Below, piece after piece: positions 1 through 5,747 of a stretch of 16,247 nt of DNA. This stretch comes from Trebonia sp. (GTDB lineage Bacteria > Actinomycetota > Actinomycetes > Streptosporangiales > Streptosporangiaceae). Under the pieces are notes generated by a model. The model did not search any database and had not been told where the DNA came from. It worked only from the letters and a program-made list of their open reading frames with translations. Numbering within the stretch: position 1 is the stretch's first letter; every line of letters begins with the position of its first letter. The stretch spans positions 1-16,247 of the forward strand of contig JASHXJ010000110.1 in NCBI GenBank assembly GCA_030043595.1, written 5' to 3'. The position numbers and the translations under genes are program-made.

Positions 1-1
1 C

Positions 2-169
2 GCCGGGGACGCCGTCGTCAGCATGATGAGCACGATCGTTCCGCAGAACCCGGCCGAGCGCACCTACAAGGTGGTCCGCAAGCCAGCGGACGGGCTGGCC
101 TATGCGCTGGCCATCGCCGAGAAGTACGGCCTCACCTACGAGCGGCTGCGCGGAAGGGTTGCGTCGTGA
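2..169 (+). CDS. MutS-like ATPase, A-type subunit (5'-truncated by window)
   Basis: Only the last 55 residues are present. They contain NPAERTYKVVRKPADGLAYA and then an AIAEKYGLTY segment, which align closely with the C-terminus of the complete protein at 13023-14582 (NPAERTYLIVRKPADGLAYA, AIARKYGLTY). This is therefore the end of a headless MutS-family ATPase of the same A subtype. The ATPase core lies outside the window. Its TGA (167-169) overlaps the GTG start of the next gene by 4 bp, so the two are almost certainly co-translated, exactly as in the second pair at 13023-16090. Its own leader is upstream of the window and could carry a fluoride-type aptamer like the one before the second pair; that is a prediction, not something seen. 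Confidence 0.85.
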   Translation, partial: AGDAVVSMMSTIVPQNPAERTYKVVRKPADGLAYALAIAEKYGLTYERLRGRVAS

Positions 170-1782
170 AGGTCTACCTGCTGCACCGGGACCAGGACTT
201 TGACTTCGGCGTTGGCCTGCCTCCCTGGCACGAAGACCTGACCCGGGACCTGGAGCTGACCACCCTGCTGGAGGCGATGGCAGGCGGTGACAAGTTCCTG
301 TATGACGTATCCGGCAAGGTACTGCTAACCAGCCTGCACGACCCGGAGGCCATCCGGTACCGGCAACGGATCCTGGCCGACTGCCTCGCCCAGCCCGACG
401 TGATCCGGCAGATGTACGACGTCGCGGCCGGCGCTGTCCTTGACAAGCGCCACGTGTGGGGAGTGTACGGCTCGAGTTACCAGACTCCCTCCTCTAACCT
501 CTCCGGCGCGGTCATCCACCTGGAAGCCTACGTAGCCCGCCTGCGGCAGCTGCGGCAGATCGCCGATGACCATGCCGGGAAGTTCGGCTCTGACGGGCTG
601 CGGGCGCTGTTCGGCACGCTGCACCGTGACCTGGACGACGAGTACTTCGCGGAGGTCAGCGACCACCTCAGGCGATTGCGCTTCCGCGCCGGGCTGCTGA
701 TCAGCGCCGAGCTGGACAGGGACAACGGCGGAATGGGCTTCGTGCTGCGCGCTCCCGGCGATGACCACAGGCGGTGGCGGGAGCGGCTGGGGATCGGGTC
801 GCGCTCGGTCTACTCCTTCACCCTGCCGCCCCGCGACGAGGCGGGCGGCCAGATCCTGTCCGACCTCACCAGCCGGGGCATGAACCTGGTCGCCAACGCG
901 GCCGCCCAGTCCGCTGACCACATCGGCAGCTACTTCGCCATGCTGCGGGGCGAGCTGGGTTTTTACGTCAGCTGCCTCAACCTCGCCGACCGGCTGGCGG
1001 CCAAAGGGGCACCCGTCATCGTCCCCGAGCCCGCTCAGCCGCCAGCGCTTGCGTTCGCGTGCACGGACCTGCGCGACGCCTGCCTGGAGCTGCAGTCAGC
1101 AGACCCGGCCGTGGGCAACGACGTGCAGGCTGGCGGGAAGCCGCTGGTCATCGTCACCGGCGCGAACTCAGGAGGGAAATCGACGTTCCTGCGCAGCGTC
1201 GGCGTGGCTCAGCTCATGATGCAATGCGGGCTGTTCGTCACGGCGCGGTCCTACCAGGCGGATGCCGCGCGCGGCATTTTCACGCACTTCATCCGCGAAG
1301 AGGACCCCAGCATGACCAGCGGGCGCCTGGACGACGAGCTGTTCCGGATGAGCGCCATCGCTGACCACATCGGCCCGCACTGTCTCATGCTGTTCAACGA
1401 GTCCTTCGCCGGGACCAACGAGCGGGAAGGCTCGGAGATCGGCTACCAGGTCGTCCGCGCCCTGCTCGACGCCCAGGTCAAGGTATTCTTCGTCTCCCAC
1501 CGGTTCGACTTCGCCGACCGCTTCCGCCGCCAGCACGCAGCCAGCACGCTCTTCCTGAGGGCCGAGCGCCAGCCCGACGGCCGCCGCAACTACAAGCTCG
1601 CCGTCAAAGACCCGCTCCCCACCAGCTTCGGGGAGGACCTTTACTACCGCCTCGGTGGCTGGCTGGATGAGGACGAAGCCGTGTTCCCCGCTGCCGGGGC
1701 AGCAGCCCCCGGCGGCAGCAGCCGGGTCCGAGACGCGCGGGAGACCGCCGTCGTGCCGCCGGACCCGTCTGCAACCGGCTGA
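166..1782 (+). CDS. Headless MutS-family ATPase, B-type subunit
   Basis: 538 residues. The C-terminal half is a MutS/ABC-like ATPase domain: Walker A TGANSGGKST (331-340, Lys338), a Walker B region MLFNESFAGTNE with Asn411-Glu412 where canonical MutS has Asp-Glu, and an H-loop-like SHRFDF with His445. The N-terminal half (about 1-310) is helical and lacks the mismatch-recognition domain of MutS, so binding to mismatches should not be assumed. Residues beyond about 495 form an Ala/Gly/Pro-rich tail missing from the paralogue at 14579-16090. The GTG start overlaps the preceding stop (GTGA) and has GGAAGGG at 152-158, 7 nt upstream. It probably forms a complex with the A-type protein encoded just before it (inference from coupling and duplication of the pair). 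The family is clear; the cellular role is not. Confidence 0.88.
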   Translation: MKVYLLHRDQDFDFGVGLPPWHEDLTRDLELTTLLEAMAGGDKFLYDVSGKVLLTSLHDPEAIRYRQRILADCLAQPDVIRQMYDVAAGAVLDKRHVWGVYGSSYQTPSSNLSGAVIHLEAYVARLRQLRQIADDHAGKFGSDGLRALFGTLHRDLDDEYFAEVSDHLRRLRFRAGLLISAELDRDNGGMGFVLRAPGDDHRRWRERLGIGSRSVYSFTLPPRDEAGGQILSDLTSRGMNLVANAAAQSADHIGSYFAMLRGELGFYVSCLNLADRLAAKGAPVIVPEPAQPPALAFACTDLRDACLELQSADPAVGNDVQAGGKPLVIVTGANSGGKSTFLRSVGVAQLMMQCGLFVTARSYQADAARGIFTHFIREEDPSMTSGRLDDELFRMSAIADHIGPHCLMLFNESFAGTNEREGSEIGYQVVRALLDAQVKVFFVSHRFDFADRFRRQHAASTLFLRAERQPDGRRNYKLAVKDPLPTSFGEDLYYRLGGWLDEDEAVFPAAGAAAPGGSSRVRDARETAVVPPDPSATG

Positions 1783-1799
1783 TCCATCCGGTGCATTAC

Positions 1800-2249
1800 C
1801 TACGGAGTTCCTGCTGACGGTCCGAGCAGCGCAGCGCAGATGTCCAGGATGTCGACCATGCCCTTCAGGCAGCCGTCCTCCCCGACGACTGGCAGGTGCC
1901 GGAAATGGCAGGCCACCATGGTCCTGGCCGCCTCCCGGATGCTTGACGTGCTCTGGATGACGATGGGGTTACCGGTCATCAGGGCGAGAATCCGGACATC
2001 ATTGAGATTCTTGCCATCCGCCACCGCCCTGACGATGTCTGCCTCGGTGATGAGTCCGATCGGCTTTCTGGTCTCCTCGTCCGTTATCACGACGAGGGAG
2101 GTCGCGCCGGCGTGCCGCATCAGATACGCGGCCGCGGCGGCGTGGTCGTTTGGCTCGACCGCTGTGAGCGCGGGCCGCATTACATCCGCGGCTGTCGCGA
2201 GGGCCCGCAGGGCCTGCGGCCGTATTTCCTGCCTGGCGGGTTCTGACAT
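1800..2249 (-). CDS. CBS-domain pair protein
   Basis: 149 residues made almost entirely of two CBS motifs. The first is about 20-75, from VMRPALTAV to GLITEADIVRAVADG. The second is about 84-140, containing MTGNPIVIQ, REAARTM, HFRHLPVV and GMVDILDI. CBS pairs usually bind adenosyl nucleotides and act as stand-alone sensors or regulatory partners. I chose the ATG at 2249 because GGGAG lies 8 nt upstream on the minus strand; an in-frame start 13 codons earlier exists but has no better ribosome site. The gene is convergent with the MutS-like gene (17-bp gap) and divergent from the DUF211 operon. I find no fluoride-type aptamer upstream of it, so its link to the rest of the locus is by neighbourhood only. 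The ligand is unknown. Confidence 0.85.
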   Translation of the reverse strand: MSEPARQEIRPQALRALATAADVMRPALTAVEPNDHAAAAAYLMRHAGATSLVVITDEETRKPIGLITEADIVRAVADGKNLNDVRILALMTGNPIVIQSTSSIREAARTMVACHFRHLPVVGEDGCLKGMVDILDICAALLGPSAGTP

Positions 2250-2500
2250 AGTCCGCTCCCTTCCCTGGGCTGGTCTGGATTCAGGCATCGAGGGTCGTCT
2301 CCCTGCTCAAACAGGGCGCATGCTGGTACGGTCCCGGATCGGGCGGCCGGATCAGCTGTCCGGCGAACGCGGGGCGCGGCGGTGGCCCAGACGCTGTTCC
2401 GGAGGAACCAAACGCGGCTTCATCCCCGGTCATCCAGGCCATGACAAGTCCCCCCTCCCTGATCTGGGAAGCAGGACCCATCGGCCAGCTGGCGAAAGCC

Positions 2501-2517
2501 CGCCCTTTGAAAGGGCG
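2501..2517. repeat. 17-bp palindrome, possible operator
   Basis: CGCCCTTT and AAAGGGCG flank a single G, giving a perfect 8+1+8 dyad between the divergent CBS and DUF211 genes. The symmetry and place fit a repressor or activator site for either gene. No regulator is identified. Confidence 0.4.
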
Positions 2518-2522
2518 CGCAC

Positions 2523-2557
2523 GGCGGGATCCACCGCCGCGTGGCACACGGCCACGC
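2523..2557 (+). other. Two adjacent stem-loops
   Basis: GGCGG (2523-2527) pairs with CCGCC (2534-2538), and immediately after it GCGTGG (2539-2544) pairs with CCACGC (2552-2557). This is a compact two-hairpin structure. It is either part of a structured RNA or an effect of GC-rich sequence. I cannot match it to a known RNA class. Confidence 0.3.
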
Positions 2558-2710
2558 ATCAATGGTATGCCGACCTTTGTTGCGGGCCAATCGCCCCGCG
2601 GCCGGGACGGCGTCTCGCGTCATGACCGCATGCGCACGCCGGATATCGTGTTCCCCGTCACCGGCCTGCTGCCCGGGGCGGAGCGGCGTGCGCGGGAACC
2701 GGAGCCGGGG

Positions 2711-2729
2711 CCGCCTTCTGGAAGGACGG
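2711..2729 (+). promoter_or_regulatory. Hairpin next to the DUF211 ribosome site
   Basis: CCGCCTTC pairs with GAAGG-A-CGG (one bulged A) directly upstream of the GGAGAGGGG ribosome-binding stretch that ends 2 nt before the ATG at 2738. It may stabilise the mRNA 5' end or modulate ribosome access. Confidence 0.35.
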
Positions 2730-2737
2730 AGAGGGGA

Positions 2738-3022
2738 ATGAGGATCCGCAGGGTGCTCCTGGACGTGGACAAGGCGATCCAGCGGCCTGAGATCGTCGAG
2801 ATCGCGATGGCGATCAATGCCACTCAGGGCGTGGCGGGGCTGAACATCACCGTCACCGAGATCGACGTGCAGACGGTAGGCATGGACGTCACCGTCGAGG
2901 GAGACGACATAGATCTGGACGCCCTGTTCCGGGCCATTGAATCCACGGGGGCGGTGGTGCACAGCATCGACGAGCTGGCGGCGGGGGAGCGGCTCGTGGA
3001 GCGGATAGCGCGGAAGCGGTGA
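2738..3022 (+). CDS. DUF211 family protein
   Basis: 94 residues, the usual length of DUF211 proteins. It shows the family pattern MRIRRVLLDVDKA, GLNITVTEID, TVEGDDIDLDALFRAIE and VVHSIDELAAGE. The fold is ferredoxin-like, and the family is common in archaea and sporadic in actinobacteria; its biochemical role is not established. The ATG at 2738 follows a purine-rich ribosome site (GGAGAGGGG); an in-frame ORF continues upstream, but that part looks non-coding. The TGA overlaps the GTG of the membrane-protein gene (GTGA), so the two are co-translated and probably work together. A small binding or sensor partner for the membrane protein is a reasonable guess, no more. Confidence 0.88.
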   Translation: MRIRRVLLDVDKAIQRPEIVEIAMAINATQGVAGLNITVTEIDVQTVGMDVTVEGDDIDLDALFRAIESTGAVVHSIDELAAGERLVERIARKR

Positions 3023-3579
3023 GTCGGCAGCCGCGTCGGCGGCCGGCCAGGCTGCGCCCGGGCGTCAGCGTGCTGCCGGTCGTGCTGGGCCTGCTGGACG
3101 GGATCACCAACGCGCTGGGCCTGACCGCGCGCTCTATTCTCGGCAGCGGCAGCGGAGTCGGCCTGGGGCTGGCACTTCGGGTCGCTTCGTTCGCGCTGGT
3201 TACCGCGGTATTCGCCATCTTCGTCGCCAGGTATGTCGAGCTGCGAACGGGTCTGATCCGTGCCAGCAGGCAGCTGAACCTTCTGCAGCGCGGTGCGCTT
3301 GCCACGACCAGGCTAGGCCGGGCGGCCCGCCGGGATGCACTGGCCGACGCGGCTCAGGCCAGTCTGGCCAGCTACTGCGGCGCCCTTCTGCCCCTGGGCA
3401 TCGCGGTCGCCGTGCCCGCATACCGGTGGCTTCCCCTCGCCCTGGCGGTAGGCATGCTGACGCTCCTGGGACTGGTGGTAGGCCGCAGGCTCGGCGGGAA
3501 TCCCCTGCTGTGGGCGGCGGCACTGGCCACTGCCGGGATCATCCTCACCGGCGTCGGCGCCGAGCTCAATATCGCGTGA
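3019..3579 (+). CDS. VIT1/CCC1-like integral membrane protein
   Basis: 186 residues. A basic N-terminus (about 1-18) is followed by a first membrane segment with VLGLLDGITNALGLTA, which resembles the 'GLxDGxxxxxG' signature of the VIT1/CCC1 family of Fe/Mn vacuolar-type transporters. A second segment is about 51-72, then a basic, helical cytoplasmic stretch (about 73-118), then three more hydrophobic segments to the C-terminus. That is about five helices, as in CCC1 proteins. The GTG start overlaps the DUF211 stop. Metal transport is inferred from weak family resemblance and not from identified metal ligands; the Glu/Met-rich metal-binding region of plant VIT1 is absent. It could be a divergent, non-transporting relative. 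Confidence 0.7.
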   Translation: MSRQPRRRPARLRPGVSVLPVVLGLLDGITNALGLTARSILGSGSGVGLGLALRVASFALVTAVFAIFVARYVELRTGLIRASRQLNLLQRGALATTRLGRAARRDALADAAQASLASYCGALLPLGIAVAVPAYRWLPLALAVGMLTLLGLVVGRRLGGNPLLWAAALATAGIILTGVGAELNIA

Positions 3580-3654
3580 AGTCAGGGCCGAGGACCGTTC
3601 CGGTTACCGGCTTGTACCGGCTGCCGGCCACTGGGCCTGCGAAGCCGGCCAGGG

Positions 3655-3660
3655 TACGCT
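3655..3660 (+). promoter_or_regulatory. Possible -10 box (TACGCT)
   Basis: TACGCT lies 5 nt before the first aptamer stem, so a transcript starting about 6-7 nt downstream would begin at the riboswitch. No clear -35 is visible. Confidence 0.35.
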
Positions 3661-3665
3661 GGAGC

Positions 3666-3715
3666 CAGCGATGGGGCTCGCTGTCAACCCCGCTCACGTA
3701 GCGGTGATGGCCTCT
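3666..3715 (+). promoter_or_regulatory. Fluoride (crcB-motif) riboswitch, near-canonical, before the MgtE-N/CBS gene
   Basis: Stem 1 is CAGCG (3666-3670) with CGCTG (3679-3683) around the loop ATGGGGCT (3671-3678). A TCAAC joiner leads to stem 2, CCGCT/AGCGG (3690-3694/3700-3704), then TGAT and the pseudoknot strand GGCCTC (3709-3714), which pairs with GGGGCT (3673-3678). This matches the known fluoride aptamer, including the AUG at the loop start and the UGAU before the pseudoknot. Expression platform: GCCTC (3710-3714) can instead pair with GAGGC (3738-3742), which contains the ribosome site for the GTG at 3751. Ligand-stabilised pseudoknot would free that site, so an ON switch is predicted. 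Confidence 0.85.
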
Positions 3716-3750
3716 GCAGGAACGTTGTTCTAAGGCTGAGGCGATGCCCT

Positions 3751-5070
3751 GTGACATGCGATGAAAGCCCCTCTCGCCCTGCGGCTGCCGGGTGCACCCT
3801 TCGCCTCTCGGAGTTGCTGAAGCGCCCGATCACGACCCCTGCGGGGGAGCCGCTGGGCCGGCTGTCTGACGTCGTCGTCCGGTTGCGCGACGCTGAGCTG
3901 CCGCTGGTAATCGGGGGAGTAGGCAGCGTCGGGGACAGCGAAGTGCTGGTGCCCGTGGAGCAGGTCAGTTCCTTCGACGGCGAATCCTTCCAGCTCACCA
4001 GCGCGCGGCTTGACCTGCGCCGCTTCACGCGCCGCAGCGGGGAGGTCCTGCTGCGCGCCGACGTGCTCGGCCACCGGCTGATCGACGTCGAGACCGGGGG
4101 CCTGACTAGGGCTACCGACGTCGAAGTGCAGCAGCGGGCCGGGGAGTGGGTCCTCGCCAGGGTCGACACCCGCCGTCGGCGGCGTCGCCCGCTGGGGCAC
4201 CGGCGCGCTAGTGCGCGCCGACAGCGCCCGCTTCGCGACTGGTCGCGATTCGAGCCGCTGATCGGCCAGACCTCAGGTGCGGTCCCGGGCCGCCCGTTCG
4301 GCCGCATCCGCCGGCTGAAGCCGGCCCAGATCGCCGACCTGCTGGAAGAGGCGTCCACGCAGGAGAAGACAGAAATCCTCGGTCACGTGCATACCGACCC
4401 CGAACTCGAAGCGGACGTATTCGAGGAACTCGACGAGAACCTGGCGATCCGGCTGCTGAGAGCCCGGGCCGACGCAGAGATCGCCGAGGTGCTGGCCCGG
4501 ATGCGCGCCGACGACGCAGCGGACGCGATCGCCGGCCTTCCGCAGCGCCGCCGCCAGCCGGTGCTAGATCTGATGCCCGCAGGCCAGCGCATCAAGGTGA
4601 CGACCCTGCTCGGCTTCCACCCCGCCAGCGCGGGCGGCCTGATGGGCGTTGACTATCTCACGCTGCCCGCGAGTACCCCGGTCGGTCAGGCCCTGGCCGC
4701 TGTCGGCAGGTCACGCACCCTGCAGCCCGAAGCGCTCACCAGCATCCATGTGCTGGCCGACGATGGTCGCCTCCTCGGCATCGTCAAGCTTGTCAGCCTC
4801 GTGCAAGCCGATCCGAACGCGGAGCTCGGCGAGGTATGCGAGTACGACCCGATCCGAGTCGGCGCCGGCACTGGCGTGGCCGACGTCGCGGTCTTGATGA
4901 GCGATTACAACCTGTTCACGATCCCGGTTGTGGACGAGCGCCGTCACATGATCGGCATCCTCACCGTGGACGACGTGCTCGAAGCCACCCTGCCCGGGGA
5001 CTGGCGCCGCCGCCAGAGCGCACAGCCGCCCAACGCCCGCGCCGGGAAGACCTATGACGTTCCCGGGTAA
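3751..5070 (+). CDS. PRC-barrel / MgtE N-terminal / CBS-pair protein without membrane pore
   Basis: 439 residues. The N-terminal part (about 17-140) has two PRC-barrel-like segments (LSELLKRPITTPAGEPLGRLSDVVVRL and VLLRADVLGHRLIDVETG are split here only by loop sequence). A strongly basic linker (about 140-160) follows. An MgtE_N superhelix (about 185-290) contains LKPAQIADLLEEA, the repeat pattern of Mg2+-channel cytoplasmic domains, and a CBS pair runs from about 300 to 420. The transmembrane pore of MgtE is absent, so this is probably a soluble Mg2+ or nucleotide sensor and not a channel. Similar pore-less proteins occur in actinobacteria, sometimes beside Nramp-type metal transporters; none is seen here. 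GTG start with GAGG at 3738-3741. Under fluoride-riboswitch control by the leader at 3666, which suggests a role when fluoride perturbs Mg2+ (inference). Confidence 0.87.
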   Translation: MTCDESPSRPAAAGCTLRLSELLKRPITTPAGEPLGRLSDVVVRLRDAELPLVIGGVGSVGDSEVLVPVEQVSSFDGESFQLTSARLDLRRFTRRSGEVLLRADVLGHRLIDVETGGLTRATDVEVQQRAGEWVLARVDTRRRRRRPLGHRRASARRQRPLRDWSRFEPLIGQTSGAVPGRPFGRIRRLKPAQIADLLEEASTQEKTEILGHVHTDPELEADVFEELDENLAIRLLRARADAEIAEVLARMRADDAADAIAGLPQRRRQPVLDLMPAGQRIKVTTLLGFHPASAGGLMGVDYLTLPASTPVGQALAAVGRSRTLQPEALTSIHVLADDGRLLGIVKLVSLVQADPNAELGEVCEYDPIRVGAGTGVADVAVLMSDYNLFTIPVVDERRHMIGILTVDDVLEATLPGDWRRRQSAQPPNARAGKTYDVPG

Positions 5071-5072
5071 CG

Positions 5073-5085
5073 ACCGGCGCCCGGT
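5073..5085 (+). terminator. Weak hairpin after the MgtE-N/CBS gene
   Basis: ACCGG and CCGGT flank CGC 2 nt after the stop codon. There is no U-tract, so this is at best a weak or Rho-assisted terminator in the convergent gap 5071-5147. Confidence 0.3.
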
Positions 5086-5147
5086 TCCGCCGCCGTGTTG
5101 ACCGACGCGGCGTACAGGCCAGGGCCGGTCGCCATGAGGCCGTCTCA

Positions 5148-5573
5148 TCATGGCTGCGAGTGAGTGCTGGCTCTCCCAGTGTCGGCCGGGGAAGAAGTCT
5201 GCGAGGGAACGCTGCTTGCACAGACCAGTGACACGGCTGCCGGGCAGCCAGTGCTGCCGTCGCCGCGGCTGAGCGTAACGCCGACAGCGATCAGGGCGAC
5301 GGAGATCACCACCCACAGCAGCAGCGCGGCTTGTCCGATCCCCAGGCGCCGGAGGGGCCGGCGGGCAAAGCCCGGCCGGACGTGGCTCTGCACGCGTCGC
5401 GGACGACGGTGCAGCCGGCGTGACCGGCCGCGAATAGCCTCACGGACTGGCATGTGCTCGTCCTGCGCGAGCCTGCTGAAGGTATCCATGAGCGCCGCCA
5501 GCTCAGGATCGGTGCCAGTGAGCTGCTCGTTGAGGGATGCCAGGACTTGCTCTTCCCATGGGCTGAGGCTCAT
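5148..5573 (-). CDS. DUF3040-type membrane protein
   Basis: 141 residues. The N-terminus MSLSPWEEQVLASLNEQLTG then TDPELAALM is the DUF3040 signature of actinobacteria (start of the type 'LSxxEExxLxxiexxLxxxDP'). A basic linker (about 46-76) leads to one membrane helix (about 80-102, IGQAALLLWVVISVALIAVG), then a short Ser/Thr/Pro-rich tail. DUF3040 proteins usually have two helices; only one is apparent. The family's function is unknown. The ATG at 5573 has no good ribosome site of its own and overlaps the stop of a 14-codon upstream ORF (ATGA), so translation is probably coupled to that ORF. The leader carries a canonical fluoride-type aptamer, which makes this a fluoride-induced membrane protein by inference. 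Confidence 0.8.
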   Translation of the reverse strand: MSLSPWEEQVLASLNEQLTGTDPELAALMDTFSRLAQDEHMPVREAIRGRSRRLHRRPRRVQSHVRPGFARRPLRRLGIGQAALLLWVVISVALIAVGVTLSRGDGSTGCPAAVSLVCASSVPSQTSSPADTGRASTHSQP

Positions 5574-5614
5574 CGCGGCACCGCCCCGGCGGCCATAGAA
5601 TCCCGGAGTGCCAT
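5570..5614 (-). CDS. 14-codon upstream ORF coupled to DUF3040
   Basis: ATG at 5614 encodes MALRDSMAAGAVPR and ends in TGA (5572-5570) overlapping the DUF3040 ATG (5573). A strong ribosome site, GGAGG (minus strand 5624-5620), lies 5 nt before it; this is the only good one in the leader and is the one the riboswitch hairpin covers. It therefore looks like a coupling cistron that passes ribosomes to the DUF3040 gene. Whether the peptide itself has a function cannot be said. Confidence 0.55.
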   Translation of the reverse strand: MALRDSMAAGAVPR

Positions 5615-5657
5615 TAAGACCTCCACCTGCGACGCGCGTTCATAACGCCAGATAGGT

Positions 5658-5707
5658 AGAGGCCATCACCCCGGAGGAATTCCGGGACTACGCGAGCCTC
5701 ATCGCGT
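5658..5707 (-). promoter_or_regulatory. Fluoride (crcB-motif) riboswitch, canonical, before DUF3040
   Basis: Read on the minus strand. Stem 1 is ACGCG (5707-5703) with CGCGT (5694-5690) around loop ATGAGGCT (5702-5695). Stem 2 is CCCGGA (5686-5681) with TCCGGG (5675-5670). Then TGAT and the pseudoknot strand GGCCTC (5664-5659) pairing with GAGGCT (5700-5695), followed by TAC as in the consensus. Expression platform: GGCCTCTACC (5664-5655) is complementary over 10 positions (with G-U pairs) to GGTGGAGGTC (5627-5618), which covers the only strong ribosome site. Ligand binding should therefore expose it. Confidence 0.88.
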
Positions 5708-5712
5708 GACTG

Positions 5713-5746
5713 ATCACATTGTAAGTGATTGCGGTGGGAAAATCAC
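5713..5746. promoter_or_regulatory. Minus-strand promoter inside a dyad, at the end of the GTPase gene
   Basis: On the minus strand a near-consensus -10 TACAAT (5723-5718) lies 10 nt before the DUF3040 aptamer. It is framed by a perfect dyad ATCAC (5713-5717) / GTGAT (5725-5729). A second overlapping pair, GTGATT (5725-5730) and AATCAC (5741-5746), sits just after the stop of the GTPase gene and may act as a weak terminator or a second operator half. No clear -35. Confidence 0.45.
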
Positions 5747-5747
5747 C

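Larger units (their letters stand above)
2250..2737. other. Divergent intergenic region (about 490 bp)
   Basis: No convincing gene. It holds the ribosome site of the minus-strand CBS gene at its left end, a 17-bp palindrome (2501-2517), two adjacent perfect stem-loops (2523-2557), a possible -10 TATCGT on the plus strand (2644-2649) and a hairpin just before the DUF211 ribosome site (2711-2729). ORFs that cross this region have no recognisable motif, and the one in frame with DUF211 has its natural start at 2738. No fluoride-type aptamer was found here on either strand. Confidence 0.5.

Noticed and set aside
1774..1792. Terminator between the MutS-like and CBS genes
   Set aside because: ACCGG/CCGGT forms only a 5-bp stem with no U-tract and overlaps the stop codon; too weak to call.
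2281..2460. Fluoride-type aptamer before the CBS gene on the minus strand
   Set aside because: GGATGAAGCC resembles a loop, but its flanks cannot form the first stem and no pseudoknot strand follows.
2523..2570. Possible ninth fluoride-type aptamer before DUF211
   Set aside because: Two stems are present, but the loop GATCCA is 6 nt, there is no joiner, and no downstream strand pairs with the loop.
2441..2737. Upstream extension of the DUF211 ORF
   Set aside because: Low-complexity Arg/Pro/Gly sequence; DUF211 proteins begin at MRIRR, and ATG 2738 has a good ribosome site.
5134..5148. Terminator of the DUF3040 gene (ATGAG/CTCAT)
   Set aside because: Five-bp AT-containing stem touching the stop codon, no U-tract; could be chance.
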